From positions 62,001 through 126,000 of the forward strand of contig NZ_JAHSTT010000004.1 of assembly GCF_019145205.1 (NCBI RefSeq): a DNA stretch of 64,000 nucleotides, written 5' to 3'. The notes beneath the pieces are model-generated. The model was given only the letters and a program-made list of their open reading frames with translations. It made no database searches and was not told the origin of the DNA. The DNA comes from Pseudomonas khavaziana (lineage in GTDB: Bacteria > Pseudomonadota > Gammaproteobacteria > Pseudomonadales > Pseudomonadaceae). Each line of letters opens with the position of its first letter. Within the stretch, counting starts at the first letter, position 1. Shown here piece by piece: positions 43,635 to 51,939 of the stretch. Made by a program: the position numbers and the translations under genes.

Positions 43635-44997
43635 GCTTGTTGCTCCCCTTGAATTTGCTGGCAAAGCTTCGGCCCATCTCCACCTCTTCGTTGCTCGGCG
43701 GCCGCCCCTCAAAGTCGACAAATCGAACATACTTCCCCTGCTGCTGGACCATGCAGGAGCCCACGCGCGCATGACGGACCTTGCCCACGATCAACTCGGT
43801 TACACCGTTCTGGCCCTCCTCGCTATCCATATCGCGATGAACCAAGATCACTACGTCAGCATCCTGCTCGATCTGACCGGAGTCGCGGATATCGCTGGGG
43901 CGTGGTCGTTTATCGGGGCGATTGGTTGAGCCACGGTTGAGCTGGGCCAACACAATCACAGGAATCTTAAGCTCCTTGGCCAGGTTCTTCAGTGCAGTGG
44001 AGATCTTCCCGACCTCAAGGGAACGGTTCGAGCTGCTCTCGGCGCTGATCAGTTGGATGTAATCGATCAGCAGGACACTCAACCCCTCCCGACGCTGGCA
44101 CTGGCGGGCGATCGAGCGAATACGCGCTACGGTCATGCCGGCCTGGTCGTTGACGTACAGCTTGGCTCCCATCAGGACGTTGGCGGCGCTGGTGAGCTTC
44201 GGCCAATCATCGTCCTGAAGGTCGCCGCTATCCAGCGCGCTGAGATTGATGCCCCCAAGAGACGCCAGGCCACGCGTAACGAGTTCCTCCTTGGTCATCT
44301 CCATGGAGAACGCTAAACCGGCCCCAGCGAGCTTGCAGGTGACGTGCTGGGCGATTTGTAGGCCTAGGATGGTCTTGCCTGAACCGGTCAGCCCGCCAAC
44401 AACGATCATGTTCCCAGGCCGTAACCCGCGCACCAACTCATCCAGCTTCTCAAGGCCTGTGGATAGGCCTGTAGGCATAGTCTTGTTAAATTTCGAGTCA
44501 ATGGTGTCGATCACCGCGGGCAGAATTTCGCTGGCTTTGTAGTAATCCTGCTGCCCATCGTCGTCCAGGTCGCGCAGATCTGCCGTGGCCTGCTGGGCCA
44601 TGGCGATAACCTCGGAGAGTGGGCGCTCCTCGTTGGCCGTGTCGTTGATCACATACGCGGCGTTCACAATCTGACGTAACACCGCCCGCTCCCGAACAAT
44701 ACGGGCGTAGGCCTTCCAGTTGGCGGGGCTGGGTACATTCATGGCGACCTCGCCCGCGTGGGCCAGGGTCGACTTGCCACTGGGCAGGCGCTGGCGGCAA
44801 TCGCTCAAGGTGACAACGTCGATGGGAACACCGGCGGCGTGGCAATCAATCATCACCTGGTAAAGCGCAGCGCTCTCCAGATCATGGAAATCGGACACGT
44901 CCACCTTACTGCTGATCTCGTCGAACAACTCGGGCTTGAGCAACACCGCCCCAAGGATGCCGAACTCGGCCTCATCACTGAACAGTTCGCGGCTCAT
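43627..44997 (-). CDS. DnaB-like replicative helicase, 456 aa
   Basis: An N-terminal DnaB domain (EAEFGILGAVLLKPELFDEI) and a RecA-like ATPase with Walker A GGLTGSGKT (about residue 200), Walker B VLLIDYIQLI and the later AQLNRGSTNRPDKRPRPSDIRDSGQIEQDADVV block typical of DnaB. It would unwind phage DNA at the fork, loaded by the DnaC-like protein encoded just upstream; the two overlap by ATGA. Confidence 0.93.
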   Translation of the reverse strand: MSRELFSDEAEFGILGAVLLKPELFDEISSKVDVSDFHDLESAALYQVMIDCHAAGVPIDVVTLSDCRQRLPSGKSTLAHAGEVAMNVPSPANWKAYARIVRERAVLRQIVNAAYVINDTANEERPLSEVIAMAQQATADLRDLDDDGQQDYYKASEILPAVIDTIDSKFNKTMPTGLSTGLEKLDELVRGLRPGNMIVVGGLTGSGKTILGLQIAQHVTCKLAGAGLAFSMEMTKEELVTRGLASLGGINLSALDSGDLQDDDWPKLTSAANVLMGAKLYVNDQAGMTVARIRSIARQCQRREGLSVLLIDYIQLISAESSSNRSLEVGKISTALKNLAKELKIPVIVLAQLNRGSTNRPDKRPRPSDIRDSGQIEQDADVVILVHRDMDSEEGQNGVTELIVGKVRHARVGSCMVQQQGKYVRFVDFEGRPPSNEEVEMGRSFASKFKGSNKHE

Positions 44998-45773
44998 ACG
45001 TCACCCCGGGCCGAAGGCCAGTTGAACAACACTGCAGGACCGCCGGCATCGCTGAGCCGATCAACTGCTCGATCTCCCAGGCATTTACGCAAACCGATAA
45101 TGCCCAGGTTGGAAATCACGATGGTGGGCTGCAGTCGCTCGTAGCGGTTGTTAATTACCTCGAACAACACTTGCCGCTCGAAGTCGCTTCCGTGCTGAAC
45201 GCCGATCTCATCGATCACCAGCAGGTCGGGAGCCTGCAGTGCGCTGAACACTTGGTGTTCGGTTGACTCTGCTGTCTTGCTGAACGTTGCCTTCACATCA
45301 CGAATGATCGCCAGGGCGGATGTATACCGGGCGTGGGCGCCGTGGTGACGAATGACATGCTGCGCCACCGCACAACCCAGGTGTGTCTTGCCGGTACCGA
45401 CCTCTCCCAGAAGCATCATCGAAAGCCCGGCCTGCCAGTGCAGGTCAAATCTTTCTGCGTATTCCCGGCATTGGCGAAGAGCAACGGCCTGAGGTTCTGG
45501 CTTGCTGTCCGTCCGGTAGTTCTCCAGCGTCGCCACCCGGAAACGTGGAGGGATACCTGATGCGATCAGATCCGCATTGAGCTGACGAGCAAACTGTACG
45601 TCCCGGGCAGCGGTGGCAATGGTTTCGTCAGTGGAATGCCGTGCATCGAAGTGACAGCGCGGGCAGCCGAGCCACTGCCCATCACCGATGAATGACTCAA
45701 CGAGATCGTTTTCAAACGTGCCGTGCTCGTCGCAACGGCTGATAGCGGTATTGATGATTGCTGGTTTGATCAT
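44994..45773 (-). CDS. DnaC-like helicase loader, 259 aa
   Basis: An N-terminal zinc-ribbon-like pair (CPRC near residue 37, with earlier Cys14) and an AAA+ domain with Walker A GEVGTGKT (123-130), Walker B LLVIDEIG and sensor region VISNLG. It loads the helicase onto DNA. Overlaps both replication neighbours by ATGA. Confidence 0.9.
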   Translation of the reverse strand: MIKPAIINTAISRCDEHGTFENDLVESFIGDGQWLGCPRCHFDARHSTDETIATAARDVQFARQLNADLIASGIPPRFRVATLENYRTDSKPEPQAVALRQCREYAERFDLHWQAGLSMMLLGEVGTGKTHLGCAVAQHVIRHHGAHARYTSALAIIRDVKATFSKTAESTEHQVFSALQAPDLLVIDEIGVQHGSDFERQVLFEVINNRYERLQPTIVISNLGIIGLRKCLGDRAVDRLSDAGGPAVLFNWPSARGDV

Positions 45774-46771
45774 GGTCGGGCTACTCGATACGTACCATCG
45801 GGCTGACGTTCAAGCCCGAGGGTGTGGTCAATTTTGTCGAGGTCCACGTGATGGGACTGCTCGGTGTTTGCCGGGATTTCGTCTTCCCAACATCGGCCGT
45901 TGAGCCAGGTCGCGGGCAGCGGGATGTATTGCCCGCCGTCCTTGATCCAGTCAGGCCTAAGGCAGTGATTTGCTAGCGCAGAAAGCAGGGTTTCGCGCAA
46001 TGCGGCGTCAGGTTTGAGTTTCTTCCAGGCCGATTCAGCGTTCGGCCGCTTTTGGCGGCGCGGGTACAACCGGTAGAACTGATCGAAGCCGTCCAGCAGA
46101 TCCGTAGCGGCGGGTTTGATAATCCGCTTCGGCTTTGGATCTGCCAGAGCGGGTTGATCAGGTGCGCGCTGCTCCTGCCCATTTGCTCCAGCTTGAGATT
46201 CCAGCGGCGCGTCGTCCGGCGGAGCATCGCGACGATGGACATGCTCTTGATCTTGTTCTTCTCCTTTCCTATTACCCTTCCCTTCCCTTCCGGGGTCGAG
46301 GCCTAGTGGAGGATTCGACGAGGCCTCTACGAGCGGTGGTCGAATGGTCGTAGAGGACTCACCGACGGAATCACCTACAGGCCCCGGTTTCTGGTTGTCA
46401 TCAGTGCCAGCCCCCAGCAGTGGCGGACTGGACACCACCAGGGGCTGAACAAACTCCGGGTACTTGAAGGTCGGCTTATCAATCCTTTGGTGCTCCCACC
46501 CGCAGACATGCAAATATCGCTTGCCAGAGTGCTCGTAGAAGGACAAAAGACCATTCGACGACAGCTCGTCGAGCATTCGACGAATACTCGACGAGCTGAT
46601 TTCGTCACCGGGAAAAACCCGGGCCTTGATGGTTTTCTCCGAGTCAGGATGATTGCCGCCATCGTCACAAAAATTCCAAATGCCAATGAACAGCAGGCGT
46701 GTCAGAGGCTGACACTCCATCACCTGTTCACTGCTCCAGAACTCTGGCTTGATCGTCCTAATGCGCGCCAT
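45770..46771 (-). CDS. Phage replication initiator (O-like), 333 aa
   Basis: The N-terminal winged-helix region starts ARIRTIKPEFWSSEQVMECQPLTRLLFIGIWNFCDDGGNHPDS, common in phage replication proteins. A Pro/Glu/Gly-rich linker (about residues 115-215) leads to a C-terminal domain (LLDGFDQFYRLYPRRQKRPNAESAWKKLKP, WLNGRCWED) of the O type. Upstream of dnaC- and dnaB-like genes. Two perfect inverted repeats lie inside the gene and could be the origin. Confidence 0.85.
   Translation of the reverse strand: MARIRTIKPEFWSSEQVMECQPLTRLLFIGIWNFCDDGGNHPDSEKTIKARVFPGDEISSSSIRRMLDELSSNGLLSFYEHSGKRYLHVCGWEHQRIDKPTFKYPEFVQPLVVSSPPLLGAGTDDNQKPGPVGDSVGESSTTIRPPLVEASSNPPLGLDPGREGKGNRKGEEQDQEHVHRRDAPPDDAPLESQAGANGQEQRAPDQPALADPKPKRIIKPAATDLLDGFDQFYRLYPRRQKRPNAESAWKKLKPDAALRETLLSALANHCLRPDWIKDGGQYIPLPATWLNGRCWEDEIPANTEQSHHVDLDKIDHTLGLERQPDGTYRVARP
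46324..46356. repeat. Inverted repeat inside the initiator gene
   Basis: CCTCTACGA (46324-46332) and TCGTAGAGG (46348-46356) are perfect 9-bp arms around 15 bases that include TCGAATGG. Lies in the linker-coding part. Candidate origin element. Confidence 0.5.
46563..46597. repeat. Second inverted repeat inside the initiator gene
   Basis: AGCTCGTCGAG (46563-46573) and CTCGACGAGCT (46587-46597) are perfect 11-bp arms around CATTCGACGAATA. ATTCGACGA also occurs at 46552-46560 and 46574-46583. The repeated motif suggests initiator binding sites. Confidence 0.5.
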
Positions 46772-47007
46772 CAGATATCCAGCTCCTCTGTCACGCGACG
46801 GATGAAGGCATCGTAGGTTTCAGCCATCTCGAAACCCTGGCGCTCCAGCGACTCGCGGTAGGCCTTGGCGCTGCCGTAAAGCACCCAGCGCTCGCGCTCT
46901 GGAAGCGTTCGGAAGTTGCCGTAGGTTGGCCAGGGACCGGCGATGGTGCAGGCCGTTGCAGGTTTAATTACGGGGATTCCCGTAATTGATTCGACAGAGC
47001 CGATCAT
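46771..47007 (-). CDS. Small hypothetical protein, 78 aa
   Basis: ATG at 47007 overlaps the upstream stop as ATGA. The sequence MIGSVESITGIPVIKPATA leads to a tryptophan- and arginine-rich middle (RTLPERERWVLYGSAKAYRESLERQGFEM). No family recognised. It directly precedes the replication initiator and is coupled to it. Confidence 0.65.
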   Translation of the reverse strand: MIGSVESITGIPVIKPATACTIAGPWPTYGNFRTLPERERWVLYGSAKAYRESLERQGFEMAETYDAFIRRVTEELDI

Positions 47008-47585
47008 TGCAGCGTCTCCCCATGCTTGCGGCACATCCCGGCCCCCATGGTTTCCATTGAGCCGCCAGACAGGCGCAACACCAGCAGGCGCAGTGCTGTG
47101 GTGGAGTCAATGGAGAGCGTGCGAGCCTCGTCCAACGCCAAAGCCTGCGGTGAGTGGTCCATGATCAGAACCCGAACGCGATCGCTGTAGTTGAACGCCG
47201 CGCAAGCCAGCTGTTGGTCCGTCAGGCCAGCGAACGCCTCATCCGGTAGGCACTCACTAGGGAACACGACGACGGGAATGCTGTTTTCTGGTCGCGGCTT
47301 CCCCTCCAACAAGTGGCGGCTCATTGCCTCAAAGTGATCCTGGGCCACTTGCCTAGCGTCGTGCCCAGTCCTACGCCTGAACAACACCTTGAGCGCGTAG
47401 TAGGCTCGGTACAGATCAATGTGAGTGTCATCCTCTTTCTCAATGGAGTACTCCGGCTCGTCGATGACGTCTAGCGCGTCCTTGACGACCTCGAAACACT
47501 TCAGCAACAGCGCTGCATCGGGATATTTCTCGAAGTGCTCTTCGTCGATGACGGTGACAGGTACCTCTTGGGATATTTCGCTCAT
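47004..47585 (-). CDS. Hypothetical protein, 193 aa
   Basis: Acidic and helical N-terminal half (VTVIDEEHFEKYPDAALLLKCFEVV), then an alpha/beta region. No catalytic motif or signal peptide seen. ATGA junctions on both sides place it in the early operon between regulatory and replication genes. Confidence 0.65.
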   Translation of the reverse strand: MSEISQEVPVTVIDEEHFEKYPDAALLLKCFEVVKDALDVIDEPEYSIEKEDDTHIDLYRAYYALKVLFRRRTGHDARQVAQDHFEAMSRHLLEGKPRPENSIPVVVFPSECLPDEAFAGLTDQQLACAAFNYSDRVRVLIMDHSPQALALDEARTLSIDSTTALRLLVLRLSGGSMETMGAGMCRKHGETLQ

Positions 47586-48034
47586 GGGTATGCCCTCCCG
47601 ATTGCAGATTGGTGAAGTGGGATATAGGCAAACTCATCAAAGTCGGGCTCGTACTTGGCATGCTCAAGCATTGAAGCCATATGACTGAGGGGCATTGCAG
47701 CGCGATGCTGTTGCACAAAGGCAACCAAGAAGGCGCGGCCAGGCGAAGGCTCGTTCGCGCACATACCAATCAACGCCTTTATGCGCTTAGTCTGCTCGGT
47801 AAACTGCCTATGCTTCTGGTACCCGCGGGCCTCTTCTGGTGGGCTGGAGAGTGTGTGAAGTTTTGTTATTCGGCCAAGCAGGTCACGACCGAGAGTCTCG
47901 AGCAGGTTACGAGCAACTCGCTCATCTGTGAGCCCAAGGCCGAAGCCGTACACACCACGCCCGTCGAAAACCTCAACCAGGTAGAAAGGTTTTTTGTTGA
48001 AGCCTGGACTCTTAGAGTCAATGACCTGGTTCAT
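47582..48034 (-). CDS. Hypothetical protein, 150 aa
   Basis: A soluble protein (KPFYLVEVFDGRGVYGFGLGLTDERVARNLLETLG) with a basic middle (RGYQKHRQFTEQTKRIK). No family recognised. Coupled to both neighbours by ATGA overlaps in the early operon. Confidence 0.65.
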   Translation of the reverse strand: MNQVIDSKSPGFNKKPFYLVEVFDGRGVYGFGLGLTDERVARNLLETLGRDLLGRITKLHTLSSPPEEARGYQKHRQFTEQTKRIKALIGMCANEPSPGRAFLVAFVQQHRAAMPLSHMASMLEHAKYEPDFDEFAYIPLHQSAIGRAYP

Positions 48035-48513
48035 GGCCGAACCTCCGAGATATTCGGCGCCACGCTTTCTGCCTGGCTGTTTTGTGGCGCGTAACTTTCA
48101 TACGGACCGAACTGACCAAGACGAGCCAGGAACTCGTGCCCAGGACGCTCAGCCGATCGAACTGACTGGATCATGTCTGTTACGCGGTCGTTCATCCGGA
48201 GGAAGTTTTCGAATCCTTTTGCCCAGCCTGCTACCCACGAAATACGAACAGGGTACGGGGCTACTTCCGGCTCGAGCATGGCCTTCAGCTCTAATGCCAG
48301 ACACTCATCCAGCACGCCGGGGTAGGTTTGTTTTAATCCCGCGTCCTCATAAACAACTTGAACCTCGTAGTAGGTAAAGCCTGCCCGCTCATCAAAAGGC
48401 TGCACCGTAGGCGTGATTGACACGCTCTTGGGCACACTGACCAGCCGGGGTTTAGATTGAATGCGCTCAGTAACAGGCGACCGAACTTGTTTACTACGAA
48501 TTGCATGTGCCAT
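48031..48513 (-). CDS. Hypothetical protein, 160 aa
   Basis: Start ATG 48513 (MAHAIRSKQVRS) after AGAGGTG; the longer frame has no ribosome site. The product is basic at the start and carries an alpha/beta region (YYEVQVVYEDAGLKQTYPGVL, YPVRISWVAGWAKGFENFL). No known motif. It is the first of the ATGA-linked chain that runs to the helicase. Confidence 0.65.
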   Translation of the reverse strand: MAHAIRSKQVRSPVTERIQSKPRLVSVPKSVSITPTVQPFDERAGFTYYEVQVVYEDAGLKQTYPGVLDECLALELKAMLEPEVAPYPVRISWVAGWAKGFENFLRMNDRVTDMIQSVRSAERPGHEFLARLGQFGPYESYAPQNSQAESVAPNISEVRP

Positions 48514-48660
48514 GATTAACACCTCTGCAGTTGTGTAGTCCTGATCACACAGGACGATTGGATGAGCCCGGTTCCCGCCGGGTTTGTTGCTTTCTGCACC
48601 GGGCAAAATTCATTCTCCGCCCGTTTTATTCCTCTGATACCTAGCCGTTCGGACAGGTAA

Positions 48661-49083
48661 TCACGCCGCTTTGACTGACTCTTCCAGCACCAACAAGCTC
48701 TGCCGGACATGTCCAATTTCCTTCTGGATGTTTGCTTTCTCGAAAGGTGAAACGCGGCCATCTGCAAGGGCGTCATGGACGAGCCGAGAAACATCCCCGT
48801 ACTCAGCCGCCAGATGCACCAGAGCCTCAGTGAGGTTCTTGCTCGCCGGCCGCGCCTGAGGCACCAGGGCATAGCCCAATGTGTTGGCCAGATGTTCCAG
48901 CGGTTCAACGTTCTTGCTGTGCACCAGGATCTGGAGAAATTGCTCCAGGTTCAGGCGGTGCGAGTCATCATTTGGGTTGCTGCGATTGAGCAATGCGGTG
49001 TGGCTCATACCCATCAGGTGAGCCAGTTGCTTTGGCCCCGCCTCCAGAACTGCCTCATGTATTGCGCGGTGTACCTGTTCCAT
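48661..49083 (-). CDS. CII-type phage regulator (CP76 family), 140 aa
   Basis: Length and motifs match the phage regulatory CII family: GPKQLAHLMGMSHTALLNRSNP (helix-turn-helix), LNLEQFLQILVHSKNVEPLEHLANTLGYALVP. Such proteins activate the lysogenic promoter. It follows the Cro-like gene in the early transcript, where cII lies in lambdoid phages. Confidence 0.8.
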   Translation of the reverse strand: MEQVHRAIHEAVLEAGPKQLAHLMGMSHTALLNRSNPNDDSHRLNLEQFLQILVHSKNVEPLEHLANTLGYALVPQARPASKNLTEALVHLAAEYGDVSRLVHDALADGRVSPFEKANIQKEIGHVRQSLLVLEESVKAA

Positions 49084-49172
49084 TTCGGGAAACCTCTTCG
49101 TGGTTGTCGTGGCGGAACGTTCAGCTCAGGGCGAAGATATGCGCCCTCAATCAGGGCTTCTTTTAATCGGGA

Positions 49173-49409
49173 TTAAAGATTTGGCTCTTGGCCTGAATTG
49201 CGCAGATAGGCCCAGTCAACATCGGGCCGGAGCTCTTCACAGGTCACCGCTCTGCTCGACTCCCGTTCGAGATTGATGGCGAGGCCTGGGCCTGCCCGGC
49301 GAAAGCCATGGGCGATCTGTTTAAGGTTCCCGGCACTGGTGCCGCTGCGCTTGGCCAACGAATCCACCGAAGGTGTGTCGAGGGACCGGATGAGTTCGAG
49401 TAGCGTCAT
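49173..49409 (-). CDS. Cro-like (YdaS-type) regulator, 78 aa
   Basis: A short protein with a helix-turn-helix (SVDSLAKRSGTSAGNLKQIAHGFRR), of the YdaS/Cro-like type. It is divergent from the repressor gene at 49508, with a 98-bp gap rich in TTTGCTAA and related motifs. Probably the first early gene, repressing in competition with the repressor. Confidence 0.8.
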   Translation of the reverse strand: MTLLELIRSLDTPSVDSLAKRSGTSAGNLKQIAHGFRRAGPGLAINLERESSRAVTCEELRPDVDWAYLRNSGQEPNL

Positions 49410-49438
49410 GTTTGTCTCCGAAAGAAGCTCAGATTACA

Positions 49439-49488
49439 TTTTGCTAATCTCAATAGCAATAGCATTTTATAATTTACTGTTTGCTAAC
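49439..49488. promoter_or_regulatory. Phage operator region with TTTGCTAA motifs
   Basis: TTTGCTAA occurs at 49440-49447 and 49480-49487, with inverted partners ATAGCAAT and ATAGCATT between (TTGCTA-N7-TAGCAA is a perfect dyad). It is AT-rich and lies in the repressor/Cro gap. The same motif recurs at 57929-57982. Confidence 0.7.
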
Positions 49489-49507
49489 GCAGGGACACTA
49501 TTCGCCT

Positions 49508-49933
49508 ATGGATATCAAAACTCTTCGGGTCGACGCGCTGCGGCGTGTCATCGGCCCACTCAGCCAGAAAGACTTCGCCGACCAGCACGATCTGGATGCT
49601 TCGTATTTGTCCCAGATCCTCAATGGGCACCGCTCCCTGGGCGAGAAGGCAGCACTCAATCTGGAAAAGAAAATCGGGCTCACGCCTGGTGTGCTGGTCA
49701 ACCCGAATGGGCACGGGCCGGCATTGATCGAGGGTGAGTACACTCGCCAGGATGTGGTTCGAGAGGCGGCGTCTGCCTACCAGGCCCTTCAGGACAAGGC
49801 TACGCCGCGGGCAGTTGCGGTTATCGAGAAGCTCGCCAGGGCTGCAGCGAAAGGAAGACTCAGGGAGTCGGACTTAGTGCTGCTGGAGGGCATCGCCGCC
49901 CTGCTTGAGAAGGCCAACGCTGAAAAGCTTTGA
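49508..49933 (+). CDS. XRE-family prophage repressor (CI-like), 141 aa
   Basis: N-terminal XRE helix-turn-helix (LSQKDFADQHDLDASYLSQILNGHRSLGEKAALNLEKKIGL). The C-terminal half is short and helical, with no S24 peptidase (LexA-type) domain, so induction would not use RecA self-cleavage. ATG at 49508 lies directly past the operator region. This suggests that release of repression is by an antirepressor, which fits the Rha/KilA-C gene at 50779. Confidence 0.8.
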   Translation: MDIKTLRVDALRRVIGPLSQKDFADQHDLDASYLSQILNGHRSLGEKAALNLEKKIGLTPGVLVNPNGHGPALIEGEYTRQDVVREAASAYQALQDKATPRAVAVIEKLARAAAKGRLRESDLVLLEGIAALLEKANAEKL

Positions 49934-49945
49934 GCCAGATGCAGA

Positions 49946-49968
49946 AAGCCCGACACTTGGCCGGGCTT
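49946..49968. terminator. Bidirectional terminator between repressor and antitoxin
   Basis: AAGCCCG-N9-CGGGCTT between convergent genes, with short T-runs on both sides. Confidence 0.75.
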
Positions 49969-49984
49969 CAAGGTAATCATCGAT

Positions 49985-50302
49985 TCAAACGGCGTTGAGT
50001 CGCTCAACCATGTCAGGGAAGCGCTGAACCAACTTAATCAGCAGCGCCGCCTGGGCATTTGGCTTGGACTTCGATTGCTCCCAGTTCTTCAGCGTGTCAG
50101 GGCTAGTCCTGATTTGCCGGGCGAACACTGGCTGCGACATGTGAAGATTCTCACGGATGGAAACGATCTCAGCAGCCGTCACCTCGGGAGGTGCAAGAGC
50201 CTCCACTTCGTACTGACGAAGTGTGATCTTCCCCTGCCGGTGCTCGCCCATCTCGTTTACGCCTTGCATCAGCTCAGCAAACAGATCGCGCTTCTTTTTC
50301 AT
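49985..50302 (-). CDS. HigA-type antitoxin with XRE domain, 105 aa
   Basis: Basic N-terminus, then a helix-turn-helix toward the C-terminus (TAAEIVSIRENLHMSQPVFARQIRTSPDTLKNWEQSKSKP). It follows the RelE-type toxin with an ATGA overlap; toxin-first order is typical of HigBA. It would neutralise the toxin and repress the pair. It lies between the phage repressor and the antirepressor module. Confidence 0.85.
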   Translation of the reverse strand: MKKKRDLFAELMQGVNEMGEHRQGKITLRQYEVEALAPPEVTAAEIVSIRENLHMSQPVFARQIRTSPDTLKNWEQSKSKPNAQAALLIKLVQRFPDMVERLNAV

Positions 50303-50643
50303 TTCCCACCTCGTTTTTTCAGCTCTGCATCTATAGCAGCCTTCAATGCCTTCTCCTGAGCAGCGGTCAGGTTCGCCATCTCATCCTTGTCATAAATCGA
50401 AAACATCCAAAACTGGCCGTCATTGAGCAGCCAGTAATAAATCACACGGAGACCACCACGCTTGCCCTTTCCGCGGCGAGTGTCCTGCCAGCGAAGCTTT
50501 CTGAAGCCACCGGTACGTGGCATTAAATCACCGGCTTCAGGATTCGCCTGCATTTCCGTCTGGAGCTGCCGATATTCATCGTCAGTCAGATAGTCACCTA
50601 CCGTGGCGGTGAAGCTTGTCGTTTCAAAGAAGACTGTTTTCAT
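50299..50643 (-). CDS. HigB/RelE-type toxin, 114 aa
   Basis: RelE fold: SFTATVGDYLTDDEYRQLQTEM, GGFRKLRWQDTRRGKGKRGGLRVIYYWL, and IYDKDEMANLTAAQEKAL. These match the HigB-2/RelE mRNA interferase group. The conserved basic residues sit in the middle block. Toxin gene precedes antitoxin gene. Such pairs stabilise prophages or block other phages. Confidence 0.87.
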   Translation of the reverse strand: MKTVFFETTSFTATVGDYLTDDEYRQLQTEMQANPEAGDLMPRTGGFRKLRWQDTRRGKGKRGGLRVIYYWLLNDGQFWMFSIYDKDEMANLTAAQEKALKAAIDAELKKRGGK

Positions 50644-50747
50644 TGGAATTAAGTATACGCAAGTTGCTTACATTTAAAAAGCGTAGCTGCTTGACTCAAT
50701 CTGCCAGCTCGCCGCCACGCCACTGAGGATTACTGGGATTGACGAAA

Positions 50748-50768
50748 AGCCCGGCGCTGGGCCGGGCT
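50748..50768 (-). terminator. Terminator of the antirepressor operon
   Basis: Minus strand AGCCCGGC-CCAGC-GCCGGGCT then TTTCGTC, 11 bp past the antirepressor stop. Confidence 0.88.
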
Positions 50769-50778
50769 CTCTTCACTG

Positions 50779-51567
50779 TTACGCCAATAAGTCCGCGTCT
50801 CGCTCCCGCCACAGAGCTTCAAGCTTCGTCAGGCCCTTCCCGGTGATCAACGTGGAGCACGTTGGGATCGTGCCGTCGATCGGGTGCTCGAAGGTGCCCA
50901 GTTTCACATCAAGCAGGCCGGCCTCGATCTTCGCCTGATACGGCTCGTTCGAACGGGTCACCCACCCTTTCTGCCGCATGAACTGCAGCAGCCTGGTGCG
51001 GCCAGTGCCAATGATCTTCGCAGCCTGGGCCGCGTTGTACTTCTTGTGCGACACCACAACCATGTCGTGAAAAGCTACCTTGGGAGCGTCCTGCTCCACC
51101 TTCACTTCCAGTTCATGGTTCTCTTTCGAGAGCTCTGAGTTGTCAGCTTCCAAGGCAACGACCTTGCGGACGTTGTCAGTCAACAATGCGAGCAGCACCT
51201 TGGGGTCATTCAGGCTAGCGATGTCGAAGGCAGGCTTGGCCGTTTGCTCCTCCAGCTCCTGCCAGCGATCCACAAGACGAGCAGTGAACTCGGGACTGAG
51301 CTGGGCGACCACTACAAAGCTGTCACGCTTGCCAATCAGGTAGTGCGTCCCTGGCCGACCGAGGGTTCCGGGGTTTTCCTCAATTTGAGGAAAAGTGATT
51401 ACCTTGTCAGCCACCAGAGAATCTATGGTCCGCTTGACGTTGTCGTGGCGTTTTCCGGTCAAATCGGCGATTTCACGAGATGACATTGTCCGCGCCACGT
51501 TTTGCGATTGAGGAAAACGCGGCACGCCGTCAAGAAGCTGCCCAGGTCGAATGGAGAAAGTATTCAT
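50779..51567 (-). CDS. Rha/KilA-C-type antirepressor, 262 aa
   Basis: Residues about 25-110 are a Rha regulatory domain (MSSREIADLTGKRHDNVKRTIDSL, LGRPGTHYLIGKRDSFVVVAQLSPEF). After a coiled coil (VVALEADNSELSKENHELEVKV) comes a KilA-C/ANT domain (FHDMVVVSHKKYNAAQAAKIIGTGRTRLLQFMRQKGW). Phage antirepressors with this C-terminus inactivate repressors and trigger induction. It is the third gene of an operon headed by an Arc-like protein, and overlaps the preceding gene by ATGA. Confidence 0.85.
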   Translation of the reverse strand: MNTFSIRPGQLLDGVPRFPQSQNVARTMSSREIADLTGKRHDNVKRTIDSLVADKVITFPQIEENPGTLGRPGTHYLIGKRDSFVVVAQLSPEFTARLVDRWQELEEQTAKPAFDIASLNDPKVLLALLTDNVRKVVALEADNSELSKENHELEVKVEQDAPKVAFHDMVVVSHKKYNAAQAAKIIGTGRTRLLQFMRQKGWVTRSNEPYQAKIEAGLLDVKLGTFEHPIDGTIPTCSTLITGKGLTKLEALWRERDADLLA

Positions 51568-51875
51568 CGCGCTTTCTCCAGGCCTTCAGCTACGGAGTCG
51601 ATAGCAGCCTTAGCAGACTCGACCGCCATGTGTAGCAACCATGCTTGGCTTGGTGTGATAATGAGCTCTGCCATTCCCGCGTCTTCCAACGCCGATCTCA
51701 CGCTATGAAGAATGCAAGATGCCTGATTCAAAGCATCAACAGCGGGAACGCCTGGACGGACGCCATACAAATCTTGCTCCTCAATGTTGCAGCGTGCGAA
51801 CGAAAGCGCCACGGTCACTGGTCCCTTGAAGGTGCCAGCATTGAGTTTTTCGTTTACTTCGGTATGCTTCGTCAT
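51564..51875 (-). CDS. DUF3077-like small protein, 103 aa
   Basis: The segment VRPGVPAVDALNQASCILHSVRSALEDAG is typical of the DUF3077 family common in Pseudomonas; function unknown. ATG 51875 follows GAGGA. It lies between the Arc-like gene and the antirepressor, in the same operon. Confidence 0.7.
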   Translation of the reverse strand: MTKHTEVNEKLNAGTFKGPVTVALSFARCNIEEQDLYGVRPGVPAVDALNQASCILHSVRSALEDAGMAELIITPSQAWLLHMAVESAKAAIDSVAEGLEKAR

Positions 51876-51939
51876 GTGAATGTCCTCAGAAATGTTCACT
51901 GCTTCATAGGCCTCAAGCGTTGGCGCGCTTGGGGCTTTT

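Noticed and set aside
46300..46600. CRISPR-like repetition in the initiator gene
   Set aside because: Repeats are short inverted pairs, not evenly spaced direct repeats with unique spacers.
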